Origin: Tenacibaculum sp.
GTDB lineage: Bacteria; Bacteroidota; Bacteroidia; Flavobacteriales; Flavobacteriaceae
Length of the DNA stretch: 64,000 bases
Reading direction: 5' to 3'
Assembly: GCA_022448525.1 (NCBI GenBank)
Contig: JAKVCX010000004.1
Coordinates: 186,001-250,000, forward strand
The notes under the pieces are model-generated. The model had not been told where the DNA came from. It saw only the letters and a list, made by a program, of their open reading frames with translations, and searched no databases. Shown here one piece after another: positions 35,165 to 44,800 of the stretch (position 1 is the stretch's first letter; each line of letters opens with the position of its first letter). Both the position numbers and the translations under genes were made by a program.

Positions 35165-37567
35165 ATGAAAATTGTTCACTTTATATCCGTTTTATTGCTA
35201 TGTCTAAGTATTTCTCAAGCTCAAACTATAGAAGGAAGAGTTGTAGATTCCAATAAAGAACCTATAAGTTTTGCCAATGTAGTTGCTCAGGTAACTTCAA
35301 GTAATAAAATAATTGGAGGTGTAGTTACTGATGAACAAGGAAAGTTTAGTTTAAAAGTAAAAACAGACCAAGAATATTATATAACCATAAGTTTTATAGG
35401 TTTTGCCAAGAAAACAATCCAGTCCAATTCAGTTGATGAAAGTAACAATATTGGGACGATAGTTTTAAAAGAACTTGATAACAAACTAGATGAAGTTGTA
35501 ATAGAAGCCAGAAAACGACTCATTACTAGAAAAAGTGATCGCTTGGTTTTTAATGTATCACAATCATTATCATCAAGTGGAGGAGATATGCTCGATGCTC
35601 TTAGAGTAACTCCCGGATTAAAAGTTCAAAATGATGAAATATTCATGATTGGGAAGGATAATATGAGGATTATGATAAATGGTCGACTCTTAAAAATTCC
35701 TCAACAAGAAGTTTCGAACTTTCTCAGTTCAATATCAGCGGACGATATTAAAAGTATTGAAGTAATTACAAATCCTCCAGCAAAATATGAGTCAGAAGGA
35801 AACAGTGGATTAATCAATATAATTTATAAAAAAGGAAGAAGGAATTCATGGAGAAGTAGAATACGCGGAGTATATACTCAAGCAACCTACGGAAAAGGAA
35901 GTTTAAGCGGAAACTTTAGTTATCAAAAAGATAAGTTTTCTATGTCGAGTAATTTATTCTATACCAATGGATCAAAATTAATTACAGATACTAATAAGTT
36001 CTTCTTTGCTGATGAAACTTGGGATGGAACTTATCCAAGAAGATATTTTACTGAACCGTCAGTTAGTGCAAGATTATCATTTGACTACAATTTCAAAAAT
36101 GACTTTTTAATCGGAGCGCAATACCTAACAACTTATGGACGATTCAGAACAAATAATAGAAATGATCGTGTAAATGTATTTGATAATACAAACAATACGC
36201 TTTCAAGAATTATAAGAACCACATCTAATAATCTAGAAGAATCACCAACACATTCTTTAAATATTCATTCAGAATTTAAACTGGATAGTGTGAGTAAGGT
36301 AGAAGTGAATTTAGACTATTTCAATTATTCGAGTGATCAAGATAGAACCTATGATACTTTCAGCGAATCAAATGGAACAATTACACCTGGAAGTAGAGAA
36401 ATAGGAAACAATATAGGAGATCAACAAATTGACAATTACTCTGTAAGAATGGATATTGAAACTCCAATAGAATGGGCAAGTTTAAGTTATGGAGGTAAAC
36501 TTTCATTTACAAAGACAAATAATGCACTTGCCTTCTTTGATGTTACTTCCGGAACACCAATACAAGATCCGAATAGAACAGATATGTTCACTTACAAGGA
36601 GAATACACAAGCAGTATACTTTTCATTAGAAAAAATGCTAAGTAAGCAATGGATTATAAACGGTGGTTTACGTTTTGAAACTACACAAACAGAAGGGAAC
36701 TCAACAAGTTTAAACCAGATTGATATTAATGATTATAGTCGATTATTTCCAACGGTTAATGTGAACTATATCGCAAATGAGAGTAACATCTTCTCTTTAG
36801 CTTATAATCAAAGAATTAACAGACCATCATTTGAATTTTTGAATCCATTTGAAAATGTCCAGAATCCTTTTACAATTATACGTGGAAACCCATTCTTACA
36901 ACCATCATTTTCAGATAATTTATCACTAACACATATACACAAGCAAAAATTAGTAAGCTCATTGTATTTCTCTAAAGTTAGCGACGGATTCCAACAATTA
37001 GCACAAGTAGATCCAGTAACAAATATTCAAGAGATTTCTCCACAGAATTATTACGAAACTACGAAAATAGGTTTAACAGAATCGTATACATTTTCTAAAT
37101 GGAAATGGTGGGAAAGTGTAAATATCCTAGATGTTCATTACAGTGACGCTACATCATTAGTTGATTTCACGAATGCAGGAGAGAGCGGGTTTAATACGTA
37201 CATAGCGACAAATAACAGTTTTGTATTAGACAGTAAAAAGAGAGTAATGGCCAGCGCAAATTTCTGGTATGCCTTTCCAGGAGTGTACGATATATACACA
37301 ACATCAGCAACGTCTAATCTAGATTTAAGTTTAAAATTTTTCTTCCTAGATAAAGATTTACAATTAGGATTAAATGCCTACGATGTATTTAGAGGACAAA
37401 GAGTTAGAGTTGAAGGAATAACAAATGACGTGAATGTATCCTTCCGAAATTATTATGACACCCAAAGCTTTAGAATATCATTATTGTACAAGTTCGGTAA
37501 CAAAAAGATTCGTGTAGCACGAAAGAAATTTGGAAATCAGGACGAAAAAGATAGAACTAAAGATTAG
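35165..37567 (+). CDS. Outer-membrane beta-barrel receptor (TonB-dependent-receptor-like)
   Basis: 800 residues. Signal peptide MKIVHFISVLLLCLSISQAQ, a carboxypeptidase-regulatory-like domain (about 22-108, TIEGRVVDSNKEPISFANV.. and ITISFIGF), a plug domain (about 130-215, GGDMLDALRVTPGLKV, SIEVITNPPAKYESEGNSG), then a barrel of the outer-membrane-beta-barrel-family type ending FRISLLYKFGNKK. It lies 44 bases after the GNAT and 85 bases before the first precursor, all on one strand. Given the context it might import a signal or the mature lanthipeptide, or let it out of the periplasm. No partner SusD gene is present. Confidence 0.88.
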   Translation: MKIVHFISVLLLCLSISQAQTIEGRVVDSNKEPISFANVVAQVTSSNKIIGGVVTDEQGKFSLKVKTDQEYYITISFIGFAKKTIQSNSVDESNNIGTIVLKELDNKLDEVVIEARKRLITRKSDRLVFNVSQSLSSSGGDMLDALRVTPGLKVQNDEIFMIGKDNMRIMINGRLLKIPQQEVSNFLSSISADDIKSIEVITNPPAKYESEGNSGLINIIYKKGRRNSWRSRIRGVYTQATYGKGSLSGNFSYQKDKFSMSSNLFYTNGSKLITDTNKFFFADETWDGTYPRRYFTEPSVSARLSFDYNFKNDFLIGAQYLTTYGRFRTNNRNDRVNVFDNTNNTLSRIIRTTSNNLEESPTHSLNIHSEFKLDSVSKVEVNLDYFNYSSDQDRTYDTFSESNGTITPGSREIGNNIGDQQIDNYSVRMDIETPIEWASLSYGGKLSFTKTNNALAFFDVTSGTPIQDPNRTDMFTYKENTQAVYFSLEKMLSKQWIINGGLRFETTQTEGNSTSLNQIDINDYSRLFPTVNVNYIANESNIFSLAYNQRINRPSFEFLNPFENVQNPFTIIRGNPFLQPSFSDNLSLTHIHKQKLVSSLYFSKVSDGFQQLAQVDPVTNIQEISPQNYYETTKIGLTESYTFSKWKWWESVNILDVHYSDATSLVDFTNAGESGFNTYIATNNSFVLDSKKRVMASANFWYAFPGVYDIYTTSATSNLDLSLKFFFLDKDLQLGLNAYDVFRGQRVRVEGITNDVNVSFRNYYDTQSFRISLLYKFGNKKIRVARKKFGNQDEKDRTKD

Positions 37568-37652
37568 AAAATATTGTTTGCAAGCTTAGTCTGAAAAGAG
37601 TTTAGGACTAAAAAAATAGAACTCACAATCAATAAATATAAATTTTAACAAA

Positions 37653-37811
37653 ATGAAAAAAATTCAATTAACAAAAGGTTTACAGATCAACAAAGAAGCA
37701 ATCAGCAAATTACAAGAAGATCAAATGACAGAAGTAAAAGGAGGTAAAGCAGCTTTATCTTGTTTATTCAAGTCTTGTAACGGAAATAAAGAAGATAAGT
37801 TAGAGGCTTAA
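37653..37811 (+). CDS. Class I lanthipeptide precursor 1
   Basis: 52 residues. Leader MKKIQLTKGLQINKEAIS then KLQEDQMTEVKGG, the double-glycine leader typical of bacteroidotal class I lanthipeptides; cleavage is expected after G30-G31. Core KAALSCLFKSCNGNKEDKLEA: two Ser-Cys pairs (S36-C37, S41-C42), giving two Ser for dehydration and two Cys for thioether rings, then an acidic/basic tail. Nearly the same as precursors 2 and 3. The start is fixed by homology among the four copies. A conserved hairpin follows. Confidence 0.88.
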   Translation: MKKIQLTKGLQINKEAISKLQEDQMTEVKGGKAALSCLFKSCNGNKEDKLEA

Positions 37812-37825
37812 TAGCTTTTAACCTT

Positions 37826-37867
37826 GGGGTAAAGGCAACCCATTATACATATTTCACTCTTTACCCC
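37826..37867 (+). terminator. Conserved hairpin after precursor 1 (attenuator or partial terminator)
   Basis: GGGGTAAAG (37826-37834) pairs with CTTTACCCC (37859-37867); a 24-base loop and a weak T-run follow. Matching hairpins follow precursors 2 and 3. Confidence 0.55.
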
Positions 37868-37911
37868 TTAATTTTTAAAATCATAAATATTCACACATAA
37901 ATTTAAATAAA

Positions 37912-38070
37912 ATGAAGAAAATTAAATTAACTAAAGGATTACAGATCAACAAAGAAGTAGTAAGCAAATTACAAGAAGATCAAATGGCAGACGTAAAAGG
38001 TGGTAAGAAAGGATTATCATGTTTATGGAAGTCTTGTAACAGCAGTAACGAAGATTCAATCGAAGCTTAA
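37912..38070 (+). CDS. Class I lanthipeptide precursor 2
   Basis: 52 residues. Leader MKKIKLTKGLQINKEVVS then KLQEDQMADVKGG; expected cleavage after G30-G31. Core KKGLSCLWKSCNSSNEDSIEA: the SC...SC pattern is kept (S36-C37, S41-C42), with additional Ser at 44, 45 and 49, and Trp39 instead of Phe. It is the most different of the three close paralogues in the core. It starts 100 bases after precursor 1 ends. Confidence 0.88.
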   Translation: MKKIKLTKGLQINKEVVSKLQEDQMADVKGGKKGLSCLWKSCNSSNEDSIEA

Positions 38071-38088
38071 GAAATCGATTAACCTTCC

Positions 38089-38126
38089 AGGGTAAAGAAC
38101 CCATTATACTTATTTCTCTTTACCCT
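38089..38126 (+). terminator. Conserved hairpin after precursor 2
   Basis: AGGGTAAAGA (38089-38098) pairs with TCTTTACCCT (38117-38126), 18-base loop, followed by a T-run; the loop shares the CCCATTATAC segment with the first hairpin. Confidence 0.6.
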
Positions 38127-38175
38127 TTTTAAATCAAATCAATAAAAATAATTATAACCTCAAAAATTCAATAAG

Positions 38176-38334
38176 ATGAATAAAATTAAATTAACTAAAG
38201 GATTACAAATCAACAAAGAAGTAGTAAGCAAATTACAAGAAGATCAAATGTCAGAAGTAAAAGGTGGTAAAGCAGCTTTATCATGTTTATTTAAGTCTTG
38301 TAACGGAAGCAAAGAAGAGAAGTTAGAGGCTTAG
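38176..38334 (+). CDS. Class I lanthipeptide precursor 3
   Basis: 52 residues. Leader MNKIKLTKGLQINKEVVS then KLQEDQMSEVKGG. Core KAALSCLFKSCNGSKEEKLEA, almost the same as precursor 1 (two substitutions and one added Ser at 45). The DNA of precursors 1-3 forms a tandem repeat with periods of 259 and 264 bases including the intergenic hairpins, so the copies arose by duplication. Confidence 0.88.
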   Translation: MNKIKLTKGLQINKEVVSKLQEDQMSEVKGGKAALSCLFKSCNGSKEEKLEA

Positions 38335-38342
38335 TCACAAGA

Positions 38343-38379
38343 AAAAGGGTAAGGACGGGTGACTCATCCTTATCCTTTT
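38343..38379 (+). terminator. Conserved hairpin after precursor 3
   Basis: AAAAGGGTAAGGA (38343-38355) pairs with TCCTTATCCTTTT (38367-38379) through 13 bp including one G-U; 11-base loop. Confidence 0.6.
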
Positions 38380-38395
38380 CTTTAAAATTATCAAG

Positions 38396-38551
38396 ATGAA
38401 AAAAATAAAACTAAGCAATAAACTAAATCTTCAGAAAGAAGCTTTAGTAAAACTTCAAGACGAGCAATTATCTTCTGTTAAAGGAGCGAAAGGAACACCA
38501 TTATCATGTATTTATTTAACATGTAATGGAAAGGAAGAGTTAGAAAAGTAA
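38396..38551 (+). CDS. Class I lanthipeptide precursor 4 (divergent, GA leader end)
   Basis: 51 residues. Leader MKKIKLSNKLNLQKEALV then KLQDEQLSSVKGA: the leader follows the same plan but ends in Gly-Ala. Core KGTPLSCIYLTCNGKEELEK keeps the ring pattern with a Thr in the second position (S37-C38, T42-C43) and adds Thr34. No hairpin follows; the first LanC gene starts 21 bases later. It may give a separate peptide of a two-component product, with methyllanthionine instead of lanthionine in the second ring. Confidence 0.85.
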   Translation: MKKIKLSNKLNLQKEALVKLQDEQLSSVKGAKGTPLSCIYLTCNGKEELEK

Positions 38552-38572
38552 AATATAATTCTACTTCATAAG

Positions 38573-39721
38573 ATGGAAACATTAGAAAAAATACAAGATT
38601 GTTTACAACAAAATACTGATCTAAATGGTATCGGAATAAGTAACGGAGTTTTAGGGAAATCGATGTTCTTTTACTTTAATCACTTATATACCAACGATGA
38701 GAAATGGTTAGAATTATCTATTTCACTTATAGAAGAGTCTTTAGAGAAACTTACCGATAATTATACTAGTATTTCTCCTCAGAATGATATCATAGAAGCG
38801 GGTATTTATTTGAATACTCTTTATAAAAAAGGTGTTTTATCAAAGGAAGTAGAATTTATTTTAAATGAATTTAAAGATCTAATTGACGAGATTTTCTTTG
38901 CTCGACTTAATGAAGAAAATTTAGATAGTATTACTGGGGTTTTTGCACCACTACAATATTACTTTTCTTCAGAAACTGTAGAGAAGGAAAAATTAAACCA
39001 AGTTTTAGATTTAGTAAAAGCAAAAGCTATTGAAAATGACAATCAAGCATATTGGTTGTTCGATTTAAGATCACCTGAGAATGCTTATGTAGAGTTAGGT
39101 TACAATCATGGTGTGGCCGGAGTTGTTTCATTTTTAATCGATTGTTACTTAAATAATGTGCAAAAAGAGGAATGTGAAATTCTAATTACAAAAGGTCTGA
39201 ATTTTTTAGAAAAACATCTTGATAGAGAAAGTGTTTGTTGGTTTCCTCAAACAACCGATAAAAACAATCGATTATACTACCACAATTTATCATATGGCGA
39301 TTTAGGAATTGGCTTTACTTTTTATAAAGCAGGAGAAGTATTAAAGAATCCTTATTGGAGTTCATTAGGCTTAGATATTCTTGAAAACGCTGCACAATAT
39401 ACCGATGAAAACGAAAAGTACATAAGAGATGCAAATATGATTTATGGAGCTTCTGGCTTGTATGCATTTTTTGATATGATGTACCGATTCACAAATAAAA
39501 CCAGTTTTAAGGAATCACGAGATTACTGGTATTCAAAAATATTAGAAAAAGGAAATAATGACACACAATGGGCAGGTTATAATACCTATTACAACGGAAT
39601 TTATGATTTCGCTCAACTAGGAATATCTCAAGGAATACTGGGAATAGGATTAACGCTTTTGTGTAAAGAGCTTAACGTCACAAACGAATATCTAAATTTT
39701 TTAAACTTTAGAAAATGGTAA
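38573..39721 (+). CDS. LanC-like protein lacking the zinc ligands
   Basis: 382 residues with the repeated helical-toroid pattern of lanthionine synthetase C: GISNGVLGKSMF (21-32), GYNHGVAGVV (176-185), LSYGDLGIGF (239-248), IYGASGLYAFF (290-300) and GISQGILGIGL (350-360). In active LanC enzymes the third and fourth motifs provide zinc ligands (WCYG and CHG); here they read LSYG and IYG, so all three ligands (Cys, Cys, His) are missing. It is probably not a cyclase by itself; it may scaffold the second LanC or bind leaders. The stop overlaps the next start by seven bases. Confidence 0.85.
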   Translation: METLEKIQDCLQQNTDLNGIGISNGVLGKSMFFYFNHLYTNDEKWLELSISLIEESLEKLTDNYTSISPQNDIIEAGIYLNTLYKKGVLSKEVEFILNEFKDLIDEIFFARLNEENLDSITGVFAPLQYYFSSETVEKEKLNQVLDLVKAKAIENDNQAYWLFDLRSPENAYVELGYNHGVAGVVSFLIDCYLNNVQKEECEILITKGLNFLEKHLDRESVCWFPQTTDKNNRLYYHNLSYGDLGIGFTFYKAGEVLKNPYWSSLGLDILENAAQYTDENEKYIRDANMIYGASGLYAFFDMMYRFTNKTSFKESRDYWYSKILEKGNNDTQWAGYNTYYNGIYDFAQLGISQGILGIGLTLLCKELNVTNEYLNFLNFRKW

Positions 39722-40887
39722 CACAAGAAACACTTACGATAAACGACATTATAAACGAGTATAACTCAAAAATAACATCCTATCCAATAGATCAATTATC
39801 GGAAGGATTAACTCAAGGGAAATTAGGAGTTTTATATTATTTCTTGTTTATGTATATCGATACGAAAAAAACAACTTACTTAGATAAGATCACCGATATT
39901 CTAATGAACGTTTTTAATTCTTTACAAAACCCAGACGGAAATGAATTATTAAATGATTCATCTTATGCAGAAGGAATTTCAGGATTAGGTTTCGTTATTG
40001 ATGAATTAATTAATAATGATTTACTAGACGATGAATATGGAGAGCAAATTCCTGTGCTATGTCAAATAGCATATGAGTATTCTATAAAAATGATACAAAA
40101 AGATAATTACGACTTTATGAATGGTTCAACAGGTGTTTTATGGTTCTTGTTGAAGGTTAAAAATCGTGAATTATTCAATGGTATTGTAGAAAAGTTACAA
40201 GAGAAAGCAATTACAGCTGAGTATCTTTTTAGTACTGTTTCAGACAATCCATATATAAGTGATATGAACTTCGGATTTCCACACGGATATCTTTCAATTG
40301 TAAAAGTATTAAACGATGCAAAGAAAGTTTTCGGAGCTAATGAAATGTATGATCAAATTTCAGAGAAATGTATTACTACAATAATGAGTAATCTGAATGA
40401 AGAATATACAGTAGATGGAATTCATATTTACAAACCACATAAGTTATACCTAAAAGAAGGGAGGCTTACTGAACATCAAAATAACAGATTAGCATGGTGT
40501 AATAGCGATCTAAGTTTAGCTTTCCTTCTTCATAAAATAAATAAAAGTTCTGACTATTCTCAGATTTTACAGGATATAGGAGATAATCTTGTTAAAAGAA
40601 AAGAAATGAATGTAACCGGTGTTGAGAATCATCATTTTTGTCATGGTTCATCTGGAATTGCACAGCTTTTTTTAGAACTATATCATTTAACCAAAGACGA
40701 AAAGTATTTGGATGCACATCAGTATTGGATAGCTCGTACTGTAAGTTATTTAAGTCAAGATATGTCAAAAGAACTTACCGAAAGAGACATGTCATTATTT
40801 TATGGAAAGTTAGGAGCATTACTCGTTCTAAATTCTTCACTAAAAGGAACGAACAAAGGCTGGAAACAAGCTTTCTTAATCAACTAA
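39715..40887 (+). CDS. LanC-like lanthionine cyclase with intact zinc site
   Basis: 390 residues. GFPHGYLSI (187-195), WCNSDLSLAF (261-270) and HHFCHGSSGIAQ (306-317) provide the conserved His and the zinc ligands Cys262, Cys309 and His310; the spacing Cys-Cys of 47 matches that of NisC (46). It adds Cys thiols to dehydroalanine or dehydrobutyrine to form (methyl)lanthionine rings. It overlaps the degenerate LanC gene by seven bases, which suggests a complex of the two. A small spacer separates it from the monooxygenase gene. Confidence 0.88.
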   Translation: MVTQETLTINDIINEYNSKITSYPIDQLSEGLTQGKLGVLYYFLFMYIDTKKTTYLDKITDILMNVFNSLQNPDGNELLNDSSYAEGISGLGFVIDELINNDLLDDEYGEQIPVLCQIAYEYSIKMIQKDNYDFMNGSTGVLWFLLKVKNRELFNGIVEKLQEKAITAEYLFSTVSDNPYISDMNFGFPHGYLSIVKVLNDAKKVFGANEMYDQISEKCITTIMSNLNEEYTVDGIHIYKPHKLYLKEGRLTEHQNNRLAWCNSDLSLAFLLHKINKSSDYSQILQDIGDNLVKRKEMNVTGVENHHFCHGSSGIAQLFLELYHLTKDEKYLDAHQYWIARTVSYLSQDMSKELTERDMSLFYGKLGALLVLNSSLKGTNKGWKQAFLIN

Positions 40888-40899
40888 AAACTATAACAA

Positions 40900-41853
40900 A
40901 TGGAAAATATTAAAATAGGTCTTCTAGATTTAGGTCAACGAGAAGACGCAACAAGCCTGGAAATAATTGAACAAATGATTGAGTATGCCGTAGAAGCAGA
41001 TCAAGCAGGATTTAGCAGATTTTGGTTAGCAGAACATCATTATGCACATGTAAAAAATCATCCGTATACGAATCCAGATGTTTTACTTCCAATCTTAGCT
41101 GGAATGACTGAGCAGATTAAAGTTGGTTCTGCAGGAGTTTCATTGTCTTTGTATTCTCCATATACAGTAACATCTAATTACAAATTGTTATCTAACTTAT
41201 ATCCGAACAGGATAGATTTAGGATTATCTAAAGGATTACCGGATAGTAAAAAGATAGCAGAATATGTTCACCCAGACTTAAGTCATAAAACAAACAGAGC
41301 CTTCTTTAACAAGAATCTTGAAATTATCTCTGATTTACTGGAAAACGAAGATGATAATCTTGAAAATAACCAAATTTTAATTCCACCATTTAAAGGAGCT
41401 AAACCTGATTTATGGTATCTGTCAACTTCATTTAATAGTTATAAGGAAGCAATTAAGTATAAAACCAATTATTGCGTTTCTCTTTTCCACAACTTTGGTC
41501 AGTCAAGAGAATTCGATAAAAACCAGATAGAATCTTTTAAAAGAGAGTTTTATGAAGCTCATGGTTATCAGCCACAAATTGTTATCTCATTGGCATTTTA
41601 TATGGCTGATACAATAGAAGAGGCAGAAGCTTATGTGAACGAAATTACAAGTTATGCAAGAAGTGTTTCAGCAGAAGCATTTGATATTGTTCCTGTAACA
41701 GCAGATATTTTAGAAGAAAAAATAAGAGCATATCATAGAGATTTTGGTTTTGATGAATTTGTATTGTACGACTTAGCTGATACAAACAAAGAAAAACTAA
41801 AAAATCTTGAAACCATCGCAGAAAAATTCCAAATGTTAACTCCAGCTTATTAA
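40900..41853 (+). CDS. Luciferase-like flavin-dependent monooxygenase (LLM class)
   Basis: 317 residues. A bacterial-luciferase-type barrel: IGLLDLGQRED start, SRFWLAEHHYAHVKNHPYTNPDVLL, VGSAGVSLSLYSPYTVTSNYKLL and NRIDLGLSKGLPDSK. This resembles the MsnO8-type group, which uses reduced flavin. It sits between the cyclase and the LanB gene with one base before LanB, so it is very probably a tailoring enzyme for the peptide, for example oxidation or reduction of a residue; the reaction cannot be told from sequence. Confidence 0.85.
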   Translation: MENIKIGLLDLGQREDATSLEIIEQMIEYAVEADQAGFSRFWLAEHHYAHVKNHPYTNPDVLLPILAGMTEQIKVGSAGVSLSLYSPYTVTSNYKLLSNLYPNRIDLGLSKGLPDSKKIAEYVHPDLSHKTNRAFFNKNLEIISDLLENEDDNLENNQILIPPFKGAKPDLWYLSTSFNSYKEAIKYKTNYCVSLFHNFGQSREFDKNQIESFKREFYEAHGYQPQIVISLAFYMADTIEEAEAYVNEITSYARSVSAEAFDIVPVTADILEEKIRAYHRDFGFDEFVLYDLADTNKEKLKNLETIAEKFQMLTPAY

Positions 41854-41854
41854 A

Positions 41855-44800
41855 ATGAAATCAGAAAACTTCAATCATATCAATCGTTTTATTGTTCGAT
41901 CACCTTATAATAGCGTGAGTCATTTTGCAAATATTCCTACTACAACTAAAGAAGCAATACAATTTGTAAAAGATTTGTTTAATGATGAGGTTTTCAAAGA
42001 GTCAATCTTTTTAGCATCTCCAGAATTGTATTATGAATGGAAGCGATGCATTCAAGATGCCGAAGTATCTCAAGAGAAACTAGAAAAACTTACTTTTTCA
42101 ATTATTAAATATTATGTGCGATCGGCAACAAGATGTACACCATTTGGTTTGTTTTCGGGATATGGTGAAATTCAACATAAAAAAGAAAGTAATAAACCGA
42201 GATACGAACGTTTCACTGGTTTAGATTTAGATTTTTTATATGCTGTATTACATGATTTAAACAAGAAAGAGAATATCAGAAGTTTAGTAAAGTTCTCACC
42301 AAATACTTCTATTTATAAAATCGGAACTAGTTTTAGATATGCAGAATACAAACTTTTAAAGAATAAAAGATCATTTACCTTGGTAGAGGTTGAAGCCGAT
42401 GAGGTTTTAGCATTAATTTATAATGTAACTAGAAAAGAAGAACAAAGCCTACATGAGTTAGTCGAGTTATTAGTGTATTCAATTGAAAATATCTCTGAAG
42501 GGGAAGTAACAGCATACATAAACTCTTTAATTGACGCTCAATTTTTAGTAAGTGATCTAGATATATGTATTAATGGAGAAGCTCCTTTACAGCAAATAAT
42601 AAGTTATTTCGAAGAGTTTGTTATAGGAAATTCTGCGAGTAGCGAAATTCAACATTATTATCAACTTTTAATTCAGCTTCAAAAAGAACTTTCAAATATT
42701 GATAAACAAATTCTTGGGAATCCAATTGAGGAATACGAACGTATTTTTAAGATTGCCGATGAGTTCGGGATTGCATTTGATAAAAAATATTTAATCAATA
42801 CAAATCTCAAGAATAATTTACCTCAGAGTGAGTACGATTTATCATCTCAGGAAATTTCTAATGTCAAGAAAGCAATAACAACATTATCTAGATTCAGTAA
42901 AATGCCGGAAAATGCGAATCTTACCGAGTTTAAGAAAGCTTTTTATAAGAGATATGAAGACCAAGAGGTTCCATTATGTGTTGCCTTAGATAATGAAATT
43001 GGAGTTGGATTTATTCAAGATCATGCCGATGCGAGTAATTTTTCAGCTGTTATTGATGATGTAAAGATTAACGGATATGAATCAGAAGAATCAAAAATAA
43101 AATATCATCATAAGATTCATAAATTCTGGACAGATCAACTTAGAAAGGCACAAGAAGAGAATCTATCTGTAATTGATTTAAAAGAACTCGATCTTTCAAG
43201 TTTTCCAATAAATACGTCTCAATTGTCGCAGTCATTCTATGCAATGCTTAACAAGTATAATGATAAAATCTCTATAGAAGTAGCAGGAGGAACAGGCGCA
43301 TTGAATTTGTTAGGAAGATTTTCAACAACGGATAACTCTTTAAAAGAAATGTTTTCCATAGCTAAGGAGAAAGAATGTAGAGGAGAAGAGGAATTATTAG
43401 TAGAGCTTTTACATGTTCCAGATAATAGAGCAGGAAATATCTTGGTAAGAAATATAGATAGAGATCATGAAATTTCGTTTCTAACAAAAGGCAACAAAGA
43501 AAAGAATCAGATTTCATTAGATGATATTTATATAAGTATAAAACACAATAAAATTGTATTACGAAGTAAAAGCTTGAATAAAAGAATTAGAGTGGTGAAT
43601 ACAACAGCTCATAATTTTCAGTACAATGCTTTACCTGTTTACCAGTTTTTAGGAGAGTTACAAATGCAAGATTGTAACCCTGCACTCGGATTAAATCTGG
43701 GAAGTATTAACTACAGAATTTTTAAATCAAGACCTCGAATTTCATACGGAAATATTGTCTTATCTCCTGCAAAATGGAATTTCTCAAAAGAAGAACTATC
43801 AGAATGTTTTAACAATAACAAATTAAGTAGAGAGAAATTAAAAGACTTTTTAAAACAAAAAGAACTACCAAGATATGTGTGTTTGAGAGAGCAGCAAGAT
43901 CATACTTTGTGGATTGATTTAGATAATGATTTCATGTATTCTTTCTTGAGTGAGTCATTGAAGAAGAAAAAACAACTTGTTTTAGAAGAGTTATTGGTTG
44001 AAACTATTAATGCCGAAACGAAATCATACAATACAGAATACATCATTCCATTTTTTAAGGAAACGAAAAGAGCAAGAAAACTAATTCACCAAGAGGTATC
44101 TGAGAAAAGAAGTTTTATTCCTGGAGAAGAATGGCTGTATTTTAAACTTTACACAGGAACGAAAACCGCAAGTAAAATCCTGCTAGATGTAATTCAACCG
44201 TTGGTAAATGAATTAAAAGAAAATAATTTAATTGATAAATGGCACTTTATCAGATTTAGAGATCCAGAATTTCATATTCGTTTACGTTTTTTAATTAAAG
44301 ACAAGAATAATTCCCAAGTTATTGAAAGGTTAAATCGTTCGATAAAATCATACGTAAACAATTATGCAATTTGGAAAGTTGAACTATCTACATACAACCG
44401 AGAGTTAGAAAGATATGGGAATGATTTAATAATTCCGTCTGAAACTCTTTTTGAAAAGGATAGCAATTTAATACTTCAAATTTTACAATTATCTAAATCA
44501 ATCAACCCAGAAATGTCCTGGTTACCAATTTTGAAAACTATCGATAATTTGTATCAAGTTCATCAATTCACATTAAAGGACAAAGCAAAACATATAAATG
44601 AATTGTATGAAGCTTTCTTGCACGAGTTTAATGGAGACAAGCATTTAAAAAAGCAAATTGAAGCAAAATTCAGAAAGCATAAAAACGACATTACTCATCT
44701 TTTAGAGGATTCAGAAAGTGAAGTTTTTTCAATTATAGAAAATCACAACCAAGGATTAATCGAAAGTCTTGGAGATAAATCAAATCTTATTATTAATCGA

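Noticed and set aside
37586..37611. A weak hairpin TTAGTC / GACTAA between the outer-membrane barrel and precursor 1
   Set aside because: Only six base pairs with a 14-base loop and no T-run; not enough for a terminator or attenuator, though transcription could be modulated here.
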